The notes: a model not told the origin generated them from the letters alone. Numbered from the stretch's first letter, positions 34,070 through 43,616 are shown. The stretch: DNA of 64,000 nt from SLLG01 sp964403935 (GCA_964403935.1 CAYOIB010000005.1:1-64000); one strand, 5' to 3'. Numbers and translations: made by a program.

Positions 34070-34855
34070 ATGAACAAGCATACTGTAACCGGATTGACGG
34101 CGCTTGCCTTGGCCTTTTTCTCGGCACCCGTCACTGCAGCACCTTCCGCTATTGAAACTGATGATGGTTTCTTTAGCGAGCTTGTCGCCGGCATAGCCAA
34201 TGGGGCATCCAGTCTCCTCTCCTCAGGAGCCGGTGTTTTTGACGAGTTTCTCCTTCAGTACAACCTCCCGGCAAGTGGGTCCGGGATCATCGATCCATCT
34301 TCGGCGGAGATCAACGTGGGAGCGGTGACACCTGTCGCCGGCATGGACATCTCGATCAAATTTGAGCATGTTCCGAATTTTCCCGATTTCACATGGCCCT
34401 ATGATCAAATCGCTGTGGGCATCGCCGACTTGAACCCTGCGACCTCGTTCACGGGGGGCATTGCCACCGGACCCACCTCCGCGGATACGGTGACTCTGGC
34501 GAACTCGCTGGAACTCAATTTCGCGCCCCAAGCGTATTCGGTTCAACTCAACAACCCGGATAACATCTTCACCTTTTTCGGGAGTGCCGGAGGGGGCGAG
34601 CCGCTGCATTTTCAGAATGATCCGAATCACTGGCGGATCTTTGCCGATACAGGTTGGAGTTCTTCGAGCGGCCCGGCCGTCTGGATCCTCCTCTTTGATG
34701 CCGAAGGCTCAGATGGCAACAGTGGGTATAATGACGGTGTTTTTGTTCTCGCTGGCTACACAGTCCATGCTGTGCCGGAGCCCGCCCTCATTGGCCTGTT
34801 GGCTCTACCCGGACTCTTCCTCGTCTTTCACCTCCGTCGTCGCTGCTCTCGCTGA
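34070..34855 (+). CDS. PEP-CTERM sorting-domain exported protein
   Basis: About 261 residues from the ATG at 34070, which begins a signal peptide (MNKHTVTGLTALALAFFSAPVTAAP). The middle is unremarkable, acidic, beta-rich and lacks a recognised domain. It ends in the PEP-CTERM tripartite signal: VPEPALIG, a hydrophobic stretch LLALPGLFLVFHL and basic RRRCSR. Such proteins are processed by an exosortase and moved to the cell surface or matrix; no exosortase gene is in the window. The last 51 bases overlap the end of the convergent menD, so the sorting tail and the MenD C-terminus are read from opposite strands. Confidence 0.9.
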   Translation: MNKHTVTGLTALALAFFSAPVTAAPSAIETDDGFFSELVAGIANGASSLLSSGAGVFDEFLLQYNLPASGSGIIDPSSAEINVGAVTPVAGMDISIKFEHVPNFPDFTWPYDQIAVGIADLNPATSFTGGIATGPTSADTVTLANSLELNFAPQAYSVQLNNPDNIFTFFGSAGGGEPLHFQNDPNHWRIFADTGWSSSSGPAVWILLFDAEGSDGNSGYNDGVFVLAGYTVHAVPEPALIGLLALPGLFLVFHLRRRCSR

Positions 34856-36559
34856 TGCTCCCGGATTGAGGAGACCCACGCGGATGGCCGCTGAAGCCCG
34901 TCGATTCGTTTTCACTTCGATCAGGGTGACGCCCTTCTCCGGGAAGCATGAAAGATGTTCGCCCAAGTCGACGGCATCCGCCGCCTGAACATAGGAAACG
35001 CCAAAGGCGCAGGCGAAGGCTTTGAAGTCAATTTTCTGTGGGGTGCCAAAGAAGCGTTCGAAGGGCGGTTCCCAGGCAGCAATTGGAAGGTGCTGAAAAA
35101 TACCGCCACCCTCGTTGTTGATAACGACGACAACCAAGGCTCCGCGGATGTCTTGTCCACACAGCCAACCCGTCGCATCGTGAAGGGCAGCGAGATCCCC
35201 GCAGAACAAACAGGTGCGGCCCCCTTCAGCGACGGTGCCCATGGCGGACGCAACCGTTCCATCGATCCCGTTCGCTCCGCGATTGAAGAAGACCCGCCGG
35301 GCCTCCGGTGTGACCGGCCAAAAAGCTTCGCCATCCCGAACGGCCAGACTGCTGGCAAAAAAGAGGTCGACGTCTTCCGGAAGCTGCGCGGCGGCTTCCG
35401 CATAGATCCTTCCTTCAAAATCAATTGGCGCGGCATCCAAGCCGGCCTTGAGCTCGATGGAGGCCTTCCGGCTCAACTTCTTCCAGCGCTCCCGATAACT
35501 GGCTGGCACCACCTTTCCGGGCCAGTCCCCAAGTTCTTCAAGGCGCAAGCGGAGATGAGTGACACGGCCTTGCGAAGCATCCCGATTCCCGGGATGCCGG
35601 CTGACCAGATAACGTCGCCCTGAGAGTTTACCCACCCATTGACGGAGTGCTTTGGAGGTGGGCAATTCGCCCAAGATGATCAGCCAATCCGGCTCATCGT
35701 CCCGATTGATAGCATCTGATCTCAGGAGCCGATCGTAAGCGGCAATTCGAACCACACCCTCAGGACAGGTTCCATGGCGCGTGGGGCTAAGAACATCGCA
35801 GAAAATCGGGGCGGCCCTGCTCAAGGCCAAGGCAAAGGCGGCCTCCCGATAAGCGGCACCCTCCGAAGCGTGGTCAGGACCGGCGATGATCAGGCCCCTG
35901 CCCTCCAACGGGGGCAGTTCCTGTATGTGTCGAGTCACTACAGGCAACCGTCCAACGGCCACAAGTTGGTCAAAGGGCACGACGGGCTTCAGCTCTGTGC
36001 CTGCGAGCCATGCGAGCGGCTCGCGAAAGGGACAGTTAAGGTGAACCGGACCGGAACATTCGCGGGCATGATCCACCGCCTGCGAAAGCAGACGAGGCCA
36101 GGAGCGGAGAACATCCACTTCGTTTTCGGGGATCGGGGCCTCGGCATAAAAAGCCACCGCACTCCCATACATCTTCACCTGATCGATCGTCTGCCCGGCT
36201 CGGGTATGCCTGAGTTCAGGCGGGCGATCGGCCGTAAGGATCAAGAGCGGAATATTACTTTCGTGTGCTTCAATAACTGCAGGAAGATAATTTGCGGCAG
36301 CCGTCCCTGACGTACACAAAAGCGCCACGACTTCGCCTGATCTCTGAGCCATCCCGAGAGCAAAGAAACCCGCTGCCCGTTCATCCAGCACAGACCATGC
36401 ACGCATCTTCGGATGCAGGGCAAAAGCCACCGTCAGAGGCGTCGACCGCGAGCCCGGTGAAATGACGACACGATGCACCCCCAGCCGGACGAGCACCTCC
36501 GCTGCAACCGCACCCCAGTAGGTATTGACGGTCGACAACTGTTGGGAATTCGGAATCAT
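34805..36559 (-). CDS. menD: SEPHCHC synthase MenD
   Basis: A 584-residue thiamin diphosphate enzyme that adds 2-oxoglutarate-derived succinyl semialdehyde to isochorismate, the first committed step of menaquinone synthesis. The N-terminal domain reads NTYWGAVAAEVLVRLGVHRVVISPGSRSTPL, and CTSGTAAANYLPAVIEAHESNIPLL carries typical MenD/pyrimidine-domain pattern; the ThDP-magnesium site is near the conserved GANGIDG...FCGDLAALHDATGW. The Cterminal ~17 residues are non-conserved and overlap the PEP-CTERM gene. It starts five bases after the menF stop. Complete. Confidence 0.96.
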   Translation of the reverse strand: MIPNSQQLSTVNTYWGAVAAEVLVRLGVHRVVISPGSRSTPLTVAFALHPKMRAWSVLDERAAGFFALGMAQRSGEVVALLCTSGTAAANYLPAVIEAHESNIPLLILTADRPPELRHTRAGQTIDQVKMYGSAVAFYAEAPIPENEVDVLRSWPRLLSQAVDHARECSGPVHLNCPFREPLAWLAGTELKPVVPFDQLVAVGRLPVVTRHIQELPPLEGRGLIIAGPDHASEGAAYREAAFALALSRAAPIFCDVLSPTRHGTCPEGVVRIAAYDRLLRSDAINRDDEPDWLIILGELPTSKALRQWVGKLSGRRYLVSRHPGNRDASQGRVTHLRLRLEELGDWPGKVVPASYRERWKKLSRKASIELKAGLDAAPIDFEGRIYAEAAAQLPEDVDLFFASSLAVRDGEAFWPVTPEARRVFFNRGANGIDGTVASAMGTVAEGGRTCLFCGDLAALHDATGWLCGQDIRGALVVVVINNEGGGIFQHLPIAAWEPPFERFFGTPQKIDFKAFACAFGVSYVQAADAVDLGEHLSCFPEKGVTLIEVKTNRRASAAIRVGLLNPGASARAATTEVKDEEESG

Positions 36560-36564
36560 TGTCC

Positions 36565-38022
36565 TTAACCCCGGGCCTCATCCGAGATGGCATCAAGGAG
36601 GGCGCGCATCTTCACTTCAGTCTCCTCAAACTCGCGTTCCGGATCGGAGCCCTGCACGATTCCAGCACCTGCGTAGAGGCGGGCTTTGGAGCCTTCAACA
36701 AGCGCGGAGCGGATGGCGACAACCCACTCCCCCGCCCGCCGATGATCGAACCACCCGACCAAACCGGCATACAGCCCGCGTGAAAACGGTTCCAGTCCCG
36801 GAATGTCCTTGATCGCTGCTTCGCCGGGAGAGCCGCCCACAGCCGGCGTGGGATGGAGGGCCGCAGCCACATCAAGGAGATCCGCCGCTTCCGTGAGCTG
36901 CCCTTCAATCGGCGTATGCAAGTGTTGCACATTCGATAGGGACAACAGCCGCGGTTCCGCCGGCTTCTGGGTACCGATCCCCACTTTTTCCAAGCGCCGA
37001 CAGATCGACTCCACAACATGGGCGTGTTCACGGAGATCCTTTTCGCTGCTGAGAAGGTCGGAGGCATAGCGCGCATCTTCCATGGCAGAACGACCTCGCG
37101 GAGCCGATCCGGCGATGGCCTCGGTCCGAAGGCGCTGACCATCGGTTTCAGCCAAACGTTCCGGAGTGGCACCAATAAAGCTCTGCCCCTGGCCGTTAGC
37201 GAAGGAATAGATATGGCAGCTCGGAAAGCGATTGCGCAGGCGGTTCGCTGTCTCAAGTGGCCGAAGATCAGATGAGAACTCCAAATCGATTGCCCGCGCG
37301 AGGACGATTTTCTCAAAGCGTTGGTTCCCGATACGCCGAAGGGCTTCGCGAACGCGCCCTTGAAAATCAATGACAGCTCCGGTCGGCTCATGGCCTTCGG
37401 CCCCCACTTCCTGCGTCCGGATGCACCGGGGAGCGGCCTCACCCTCATCCAGCGTGTCGTAGGTGAAGGACGAGAAGCGTTCGTGCGCGCTCCAAATTCT
37501 CTCTACCAAACGTTCGACATTGCTCCCGGGATCCACCCTGCAATTGGCCACGGCGATGTGTTGCCCTTCTGCCCGCGCCACTTGCCAGCGGGGAAGAAAA
37601 ATCGTCGCGGCCGCAAACGGACTTTCCTCCCCCGGTTCATCGAAGAAGGAAAACGCTCCCAAAAAGTGCGGCCCACCCATGGTGTCTGAAACATCCCCCA
37701 CCGCGACAGTGTGTTGGAGGACCTCCGCTGCAAACGCCCTCGCCCGGTCAAAGCGATCCGGACCTGTCCAAGTGCCGAGCACGACCGCGTCGGCTCCGGC
37801 AATGGCCCGGCCTGAAGCCGGACTTTCAATATAGGCATGGTGCTCGCTCGATTCGTAGATGGTTTGCAGAACCGCGAGGGGGTCGATGTGCCGTACTCGC
37901 AACGAGATACTCGCAACCTTCCAATGTCCGTCTTCGGTGGCGGCATCCCGGCACGCCCCGATAAAGCGCACAAGATCTTCCTTCTCAGGCCGGTGATGCC
38001 GCGTTGTCTCGATAATCTCCAC
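36565..38022 (-). CDS. menF: Isochorismate synthase MenF
   Basis: A 485-residue chorismate-utilising enzyme that makes isochorismate for MenD. The C-terminal catalytic half has FEKIVLARAIDLEF, IYSFANGQGQSFIGATPERL, LRTEAIAGSAPRG, LRTEAIAGSA and LHPTPAVGGSPGE, with the terminal FYAGAGIV-type end (RLYAGAGIVQGSDPEREFEETE). The start codon is GTG. It is placed between metG (nine bases) and menD (five bases), giving a metG-menF-menD run on one strand. The N-terminal half is variable, as in the family. Confidence 0.94.
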   Translation of the reverse strand: MEIIETTRHHRPEKEDLVRFIGACRDAATEDGHWKVASISLRVRHIDPLAVLQTIYESSEHHAYIESPASGRAIAGADAVVLGTWTGPDRFDRARAFAAEVLQHTVAVGDVSDTMGGPHFLGAFSFFDEPGEESPFAAATIFLPRWQVARAEGQHIAVANCRVDPGSNVERLVERIWSAHERFSSFTYDTLDEGEAAPRCIRTQEVGAEGHEPTGAVIDFQGRVREALRRIGNQRFEKIVLARAIDLEFSSDLRPLETANRLRNRFPSCHIYSFANGQGQSFIGATPERLAETDGQRLRTEAIAGSAPRGRSAMEDARYASDLLSSEKDLREHAHVVESICRRLEKVGIGTQKPAEPRLLSLSNVQHLHTPIEGQLTEAADLLDVAAALHPTPAVGGSPGEAAIKDIPGLEPFSRGLYAGLVGWFDHRRAGEWVVAIRSALVEGSKARLYAGAGIVQGSDPEREFEETEVKMRALLDAISDEARG

Positions 38023-38031
38023 AGGCAGACG

Positions 38032-39558
38032 TCAGGCAGGTCGCGGAAACAGGATCGTTCTCTCGCCCAGGCGATTGCCTGCCAGGCGATCACTCCAGTT
38101 GAGATTCCCTTCCCAAAGCTCCGGCGCTGTTTCTCCCAAGAGTCCCAAGGTGCGCTCCGCGATGCTCGGCATCACGGGGAGAAAGGCAGTCGAGGCCAGC
38201 CGGACGCCTTCGGCCAGGGTCGAAAGGCACGTGGCGAGAATCTCGCGATCCTTCGGATCCTCTGACTTGGCGAGCTTCCAGGGAGCACGGATCTCGGCAT
38301 AGCGATTCAGCGCTGTGACAAAGGTGAAGATGCGTTCCAGCAAGGTGTGGAACTGGAAGCCTTCAACCAGGGCGGGGAGCGACGCCTGCGTCTTTTCCCA
38401 CAGGGCCCGGACCTCCTTCTCGGGGTCCTCAGAGACGGTCTGGGAGACCAAACCTTCGGGAAGATGCTTTCCGCCCAGAGTCAACAAACGGTTGACCAGG
38501 TTCCCGAAGTTGTTCGAGAGGTCCGAGTTGTAGCGGGAAAGAAACAGCTCCACAGTAAAGTCGCTATCCTGCCCCACATTCATCTCGCGGGTGAGAAAGA
38601 ACCGGAGAGCGTCGGGACCAAACTGGTTTGAGAGGTCAAACGGATCGATCGTAATACCGCTGCTCTTGGAAAGCTTTTCACCGCCGATATGCCACCAGCC
38701 ATGAACGAGAAGCGCCTTCGGCAGCGGCACACCCATGGCCTTCAGCATTGCCGGCCAATAGACCGAATGCGCCGGCACGAGGATATCTTTGCCAATGACA
38801 TGGTAATCGGCCGGCCAATACTCATCGAACCCATCCGATCCGTAGCCCACGGCAGAGATGTAATTGATCAAGGCATCGAACCACACGTAGGTGACATACT
38901 GCTCGTCAAACGGAAGCGGAATGCCCCAGCTGAGGCGTTCGATGGGCCGCGAGATGCAGAGGTCGTTGACCGGCTCCTTCAGGAATTCGAGCACTTGCTT
39001 TTGACGAAAGAGCGGGACGACGAAATCATTCTCCTTCAGGTATTGCAGGAGCCATTCCTGATATTTCCCCAGGCGAAAAAAGTAGTTCTCTTCCTGGATC
39101 TCCACGACCTCGCCATACAGCTCGGGCCATTTCCCATCGACGCGCTCCTTCTCAAGGACGAACTGCTCCTGCCGAACCGAATAGAAGCCGCGGTATTCCC
39201 CCTTATAGATATCCCCGCTATCATGGAGCTTTTGAAGGATACTTCGGACAACCTCCTTATGCCGGGTATCGCTTGTCCGAATGAAATCGTCATTCGAGAT
39301 CAAAAGCGTCTTGCACAAATCAATGAACAACGGGGCCACCTCGTTGGTCAGCTCGGCAGGTGTTTTGTTCAGGGCCTTGGCCGTCTGGGTGATCTTCTGC
39401 CCGTGCTCGTCAATACCCGTCAGGAAGTGAACCTCGTCGCCCATCAACCGGCGGGACCGTGCAATGACGTCGGTGAGGACCTTTTCATAGGCGTGGCCGA
39501 GGTGGGGGCGGCCATTCGCGTAATCGATGGCCGTGGTGATAAAGAATTTCTTCCTCAT
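38032..39558 (-). CDS. metG: Methionyl-tRNA synthetase
   Basis: About 508 residues from the ATG at 39558. It charges tRNA-Met. The class I HIGH motif is HLGHAYEK (GRPHLGHAYEKVL) and the KMSKS-type signature KLSKSSG is seen in GWWHIGGEKLSKSSGITID. A zinc-type knuckle is not evident between the two motifs, placing it with the form without Cys-rich insertion, and it lacks the C-terminal tRNA-binding dimer domain. The anticodon-binding domain occupies the last ~160 residues. It heads the metG-menF-menD run and diverges from prfC with 138 bases between. Confidence 0.95.
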   Translation of the reverse strand: MRKKFFITTAIDYANGRPHLGHAYEKVLTDVIARSRRLMGDEVHFLTGIDEHGQKITQTAKALNKTPAELTNEVAPLFIDLCKTLLISNDDFIRTSDTRHKEVVRSILQKLHDSGDIYKGEYRGFYSVRQEQFVLEKERVDGKWPELYGEVVEIQEENYFFRLGKYQEWLLQYLKENDFVVPLFRQKQVLEFLKEPVNDLCISRPIERLSWGIPLPFDEQYVTYVWFDALINYISAVGYGSDGFDEYWPADYHVIGKDILVPAHSVYWPAMLKAMGVPLPKALLVHGWWHIGGEKLSKSSGITIDPFDLSNQFGPDALRFFLTREMNVGQDSDFTVELFLSRYNSDLSNNFGNLVNRLLTLGGKHLPEGLVSQTVSEDPEKEVRALWEKTQASLPALVEGFQFHTLLERIFTFVTALNRYAEIRAPWKLAKSEDPKDREILATCLSTLAEGVRLASTAFLPVMPSIAERTLGLLGETAPELWEGNLNWSDRLAGNRLGERTILFPRPA

Positions 39559-39696
39559 GAGCGGGGTATCCTTCGCGCAATTCAACTACCCTGACAAGCG
39601 CAAGCTTGAGACGTGATGTTATGAATACTTCAGGCGAGTCTCGCCTTCCGCCTTGCGATCGAACCCGAAGCGTGGGAGTTCTTCCACTTTATCCGC

Positions 39697-41298
39697 ATGA
39701 ATCCCAGCCAAGAAATCAGTCGCCGACGAACCTTTGCCATCATCTCCCACCCCGATGCTGGGAAAACCACCCTTACAGAAAAGTTTCTCCTCTACGGGGG
39801 TGCCCTCAATCTTGCCGGAGGAGTACGGGACCGCAAGAGCCAGCGTTCCACCGCCTCGGACTGGATGGAGTTGGAGCGAAAGCGCGGTATTTCGGTTTCG
39901 TCGACCGTTCTTCAGTTCGAGTTTCGCGGGTATGCCGTCAACCTCCTCGACACGCCGGGGCACCAGGACTTTTCCGAAGATACCTATCGGGTGCTGACAG
40001 CGGTGGATGCGGCGGTGATGGTCCTCGACGCCGCCAAAGGCATCGAACCGCAGACCCTGAAGCTCTTCCAGGTCTGCCGCCAACGGAAGATTCCGATCTT
40101 CACCTTTATCAACAAATGCGATCGCCCTGGGCGCGAGCCTCTTGAGCTCCTCGATGAGATTCAAGAGGTGCTCGGACTCAATCCTTTTCCAGTGAACTGG
40201 CCGCTCGGCGAAGGGGCACAGTTTCGGGGACTTTATGATCGGCGTGAAAATCAGATTCACTGGTTCGAAAAAAGCTCCGGCGGGCGCTACCGTGCCTCAG
40301 TTGAAGTCGGGGGACTGGATGATCCCGCCTTCGTGGAACGACTGCCGAAGGATATCTACGACCGCATCCGCGATGAGGTGGAACTCCTCGAAGGTGCCGG
40401 AACACATTTCGATCGGGAGGCAATCCTCCGGGGCGAGCAAACCCCCGTCTATTTCGGGAGTGCGATCAATAATTTCGGGGTGGAACTTCTCCTCAATGGC
40501 TTTCTCGACTATGCGCCCGTGCCCCAGCCCCGGGCGGCTGAACCCGCTGAAGTCTCACCCGATGCCTCTTTTTTTTCGGGCTTTATCTTCAAGATTCAGG
40601 CGAACATGGATGCGCGTCACCGGGACCGTCTGGTCTTTTTGCGCGTGTGTTCAGGCAAGTTCACCCGGGACATGCAGGTCTACCATACACGGCTCGGGAA
40701 GAAGGTCCGCCTCTCCTTCTCACACCACCTCTTCGGAAACGAGCGGGAAACGGTCGATGAGGCCTGGCCCGGTGATATTCTGGGGATCACTGGCCAAAGC
40801 ACCTTTGGGATCGGCGATACGTTGTCAGAGGATCCCAACATCCACTACGCGGCCATTCCTTCGTTTGCGCCGGAATGCTTTGCCTACTTTCACAACCTCG
40901 ATACGACGAATTTCAAGCGGTTTTGGTCGGGGCTCGATCAGCTGCTTCAGGAACGTGTTGTCCAACGGTTCTATCCGCTCGATGCTGTTTCGCAGATTCC
41001 CCTGCTCGGTGCCATCGGAACGCTGCAGTTTGATGTCGTCGCCCATCGCCTGGAGCACGAATACAAGGCTCCTGTGCGCGTTGACAGTGCGCCATGGAGT
41101 GTCACCCGATGGCTGGATCCCGAAGTAACGGTGGAGGCTATTGGCTCGTTTTACCTCGGCGGCGCAACAGTGGCCAAAGATGAAGGCGGCGACCTGGTTT
41201 TATTATTTCCCGATACCTGGGAACTCGGCTATTTCGAACGAAAACATCCCAACGTCGCCTTGCATTCCACCCGCAGGCGCGATCGTGAACGCCAATGA
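39697..41298 (+). CDS. prfC: Peptide chain release factor 3 (GTPase)
   Basis: A 533-residue translational GTPase that recycles RF1/RF2 from the ribosome. G1 is SHPDAGKTTLTEK, G2 region KSQRSTASDWMELERKRGISVSSTV, G3 DTPGHQDFSEDTYR, G4 NKCDRPG. The SDWMELEKERGISV-type switch I is diagnostic of RF3 rather than EF-G. The C-terminal GTLQFDVVAHRLEHEYKAP is the RF3 domain III signature. Complete. Its stop overlaps the HAD gene start by four bases (ATGA). Confidence 0.97.
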   Translation: MNPSQEISRRRTFAIISHPDAGKTTLTEKFLLYGGALNLAGGVRDRKSQRSTASDWMELERKRGISVSSTVLQFEFRGYAVNLLDTPGHQDFSEDTYRVLTAVDAAVMVLDAAKGIEPQTLKLFQVCRQRKIPIFTFINKCDRPGREPLELLDEIQEVLGLNPFPVNWPLGEGAQFRGLYDRRENQIHWFEKSSGGRYRASVEVGGLDDPAFVERLPKDIYDRIRDEVELLEGAGTHFDREAILRGEQTPVYFGSAINNFGVELLLNGFLDYAPVPQPRAAEPAEVSPDASFFSGFIFKIQANMDARHRDRLVFLRVCSGKFTRDMQVYHTRLGKKVRLSFSHHLFGNERETVDEAWPGDILGITGQSTFGIGDTLSEDPNIHYAAIPSFAPECFAYFHNLDTTNFKRFWSGLDQLLQERVVQRFYPLDAVSQIPLLGAIGTLQFDVVAHRLEHEYKAPVRVDSAPWSVTRWLDPEVTVEAIGSFYLGGATVAKDEGGDLVLLFPDTWELGYFERKHPNVALHSTRRRDRERQ

Positions 41299-41924
41299 TG
41301 CAATTTTCTCCTCCCAAACGAAATTACGGCGGTTACATTTTTGACTGCGACGGAACGCTGGCAGATTCCATGAGCATCCACTTCGAGGCCTGGACACAGG
41401 GACTCAAGGCGGGTGGATCAAAACATGAGCTCAGCCCCCACGGCTTCATGAGTGTCGCCGGGATGGCGCTGGTTCAAACCGTCGAGTACTGGGAAGAGAA
41501 TTACGGAGAAAGAATCAACCTGGACGCCGTCATCAAAGCAAAGAACGCCTACTTTGAAGAAAACCGTGACCGGATAGCGCCTATTGAACCCATCGTTCGC
41601 TTTGCGACCGGGCTTCACGAGCAAGGCAGGCCGATCGCGGTGGCTTCAGGCGGGCGTCAGGTCGATGTCCTCTGGACCCTGCATCACATTGGCATCGCCG
41701 ATCTCTTTCAGGTGATCGTCACGGCCGACGACGTGGAAACAGCCAAGCCCGCGCCTGACCTCTTTCTGCTGGCAGCAAAGCGATTGGGGATCGAGCCTAC
41801 CGAATGCTTTGTCCTGGAAGACAGCGACCTCGGGATCGAGGCCGCCAATCTGGCCGGAATGGATTCTGTCCGCCTCCCGTCCTTCGCCGATCTGGCGGAT
41901 CGGCTATCGGGCAACGAAGAATAG
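41295..41924 (+). CDS. HAD superfamily phosphatase/phosphoglucomutase-like
   Basis: A 209-residue HAD subfamily IA protein. Motif I is FDCDGTLADSM (nucleophile Asp), motif II VASGG, motif III lysine in ETAKPAPDLFLLAAKRLG and motif IV VLEDSDLGIEAANLAGM. The alpha-helical cap follows motif I. Relatives include beta-phosphoglucomutase, phosphoglycolate and small sugar phosphate phosphatases; the residue pattern does not define the substrate. It is translationally coupled to prfC, which has no obvious functional link. Its stop lies one base from that of the convergent ilvC. Confidence 0.87.
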   Translation: MMQFSPPKRNYGGYIFDCDGTLADSMSIHFEAWTQGLKAGGSKHELSPHGFMSVAGMALVQTVEYWEENYGERINLDAVIKAKNAYFEENRDRIAPIEPIVRFATGLHEQGRPIAVASGGRQVDVLWTLHHIGIADLFQVIVTADDVETAKPAPDLFLLAAKRLGIEPTECFVLEDSDLGIEAANLAGMDSVRLPSFADLADRLSGNEE

Positions 41925-41925
41925 C

Positions 41926-42957
41926 CTATTCGCCGTAAGCGGCCTGGGCACCCTTAATGTTCTTGTGCTTGACCCAGGGCATGAGGCTGCGGAGGCGGGC
42001 TCCGGTCTTCTCGATCGGATGGCGCGCGCTCTCCTTCTGGTAATTCTTGTAATTCGGGAACCCGCTCTCAGCTTCCTTCACCCACTCGCGAGCGAATTTG
42101 CCGGATTGGATTTCCTTGAGGATCGTCTGCATCGCCTTGCGCGAAGCCGCTCCAATAACACGTGGACCCCGGGTGTAATCGCCGTATTCGGCTGTTTCCG
42201 AGATTGAAAACCGCATTCCACTGATGCCGGATTCCACCATCAAATCCACGATCAGCTTAAGTTCGTGCAAGCACTCAAAGTAAGCCATCTCCGGCTGGTA
42301 GCCCGCTTCAACCAGAGTCTCATACCCCGCCTGTACAAGCGCACTCGCTCCGCCACAAAGAACGGCTTGTTCGCCAAACAGGTCTGTTTCGGTTTCTTCC
42401 TGAAAGGTCGTTTGAATGACGCCGGCCCGGGTCGAGCCGATACCCTTGGCCCAGGCCAAGGCGATGGACTTCGCGTCCTTGGCTGAACCCTTCTCCACCG
42501 CGATGAGTGCTGGAACCCCTTTGCCCTCGCGGTATTGAGCGCGCACGATATGGCCGGGGCCCTTCGGCGCGACCATGATCACACTGACACCCGCTGGCGG
42601 CGTGATCAGCTTGTAATGAATGCTGAAACCGTGAATGAAGGCCAGCGTCTTGCCCTTTGTGAGCCGTGGAGCGATCACCTTCTCAAAGAGCTCCCGCTGC
42701 TTCATATCGGGAACGGCAATCATGATCACATCCGCCTTCTCGACGGCTTCCGCCGTCTCGTAAACTTCAAACCCCCGCTCCTTGGCCACAGGAATGGACT
42801 TGCTGCCGGCATAGAGTCCAATGATGACCTTGAGTCCGCTCTCCTTCAGGTTCAATGCGTGGGCATGGCCTTGGGAACCAAAACCAATAACAGCGAGCGT
42901 TTTTCCATTCAGGACGCCGAGATCAGCATCCTTATCCGTGTAGACTTTTGCGGGCAT
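41926..42957 (-). CDS. ilvC: Ketol-acid reductoisomerase (class I)
   Basis: About 343 residues from the ATG at 42957 (MPAKVYTDKDADLGVL), which matches the family N-terminus; the longer upstream frame would overlap ilvH and is rejected. It converts acetolactate or acetohydroxybutyrate to dihydroxy acids in valine, leucine and isoleucine synthesis. The nucleotide site is VIGFGSQGHAHALNLKESG followed by GLYAGSKS, suggesting NADPH use. The metal-binding C-terminal domain carries DLFGEQAVLCGG and a late SETAEYGD. It follows ilvH by 40 bases. Complete and single-domain (class I). Confidence 0.96.
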   Translation of the reverse strand: MPAKVYTDKDADLGVLNGKTLAVIGFGSQGHAHALNLKESGLKVIIGLYAGSKSIPVAKERGFEVYETAEAVEKADVIMIAVPDMKQRELFEKVIAPRLTKGKTLAFIHGFSIHYKLITPPAGVSVIMVAPKGPGHIVRAQYREGKGVPALIAVEKGSAKDAKSIALAWAKGIGSTRAGVIQTTFQEETETDLFGEQAVLCGGASALVQAGYETLVEAGYQPEMAYFECLHELKLIVDLMVESGISGMRFSISETAEYGDYTRGPRVIGAASRKAMQTILKEIQSGKFAREWVKEAESGFPNYKNYQKESARHPIEKTGARLRSLMPWVKHKNIKGAQAAYGE

Positions 42958-42997
42958 GACGACTTTCTTTTCTGGGGGTTGAATTCTGATGGCCGGA

Positions 42998-43486
42998 TCA
43001 AAGTTCCAGCTTGCGATTCCGTTCGAGGGCAGCGATCCCGGTCCGAGCCATTGCCTTGATGCCAAATGGCTCCACCATCTGCAGGAAGGCTTCCACCTTT
43101 TCGTGGTTCCCCGTCAGCTCGATGATCACGCTGCGGTGCGAAACATCGACGATCTTGGCGCGGAAGATATCACAGATCTGGACGATCTCGGTGCGCTTGG
43201 CCCCTTCGGCGGACACCTTCAGGAGGACGAGCTCCCGCGCGGCGAACTGCCCTTGATCGAGATCCATCACCTCAACCACGTCGATCAGCTTGTGAAGCTG
43301 CTTGATGCACTGGTCCAACTGCTGGGAATCGCCCTGCACCGTTGCAGTGATGCGCGAATAGCGCGGGTCATGCGTCGGTGCGACGTTGAGCGTATCAATA
43401 TTGAAACCGCGACCGCTGAACATGCCAGCAACGCGGGCAAGGACGCCGAATTTATTCTCAACCAGAACGGAAAGGGTGTGTGGCAT
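42998..43486 (-). CDS. ilvH: Acetolactate synthase small (regulatory) subunit
   Basis: A 162-residue regulatory subunit. The N-terminal ACT domain is HTLSVLVENKFGVLARVAGMFSGRGFNIDTLNVAPTHD, containing the conserved valine-binding positions; the second domain includes RELVLLKVSA and ends FLQMVEPFGIKAMARTG. It binds branched-chain amino acids and controls the catalytic IlvB/IlvI subunit. No ilvB gene is adjacent: the upstream region is a short gap and then a zinc-ribbon gene. ilvH-ilvC therefore seems a two-gene unit, with ilvB elsewhere. Confidence 0.96.
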   Translation of the reverse strand: MPHTLSVLVENKFGVLARVAGMFSGRGFNIDTLNVAPTHDPRYSRITATVQGDSQQLDQCIKQLHKLIDVVEVMDLDQGQFAARELVLLKVSAEGAKRTEIVQICDIFRAKIVDVSHRSVIIELTGNHEKVEAFLQMVEPFGIKAMARTGIAALERNRKLEL

Positions 43487-43587
43487 GATATTTTACAGAA
43501 ATCGGTTTCACCGCCGGGTCCGCCAAGCGCGGATCACCTTGGAAGGCAAAGCCAGAGCAATCGGATAGAGGTCCGCTCAAGGCAAGC

Positions 43588-43603
43588 AAAAAGCCCTTTG
43601 GGC
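43588..43603 (-). terminator. Candidate intrinsic terminator of the zinc-ribbon gene
   Basis: On the minus strand GCCC-AAA-GGGC is followed by TTTTT, 14 bases beyond the stop of the zinc-ribbon protein gene. The stem is only four base pairs, so confidence is modest. Confidence 0.35.
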
Positions 43604-43616
43604 GGCTGAGTCGGGA

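Noticed and set aside
42958..43065. Longer ilvC start
   Set aside because: It would overlap ilvH, and MPAKVYTDKDADL at 42957 is the known family N-terminus.
43487..43616. Possible RNase P RNA or other structured RNA next to the zinc-ribbon gene
   Set aside because: The gap is only 130 bases and no conserved RNase P core was seen.
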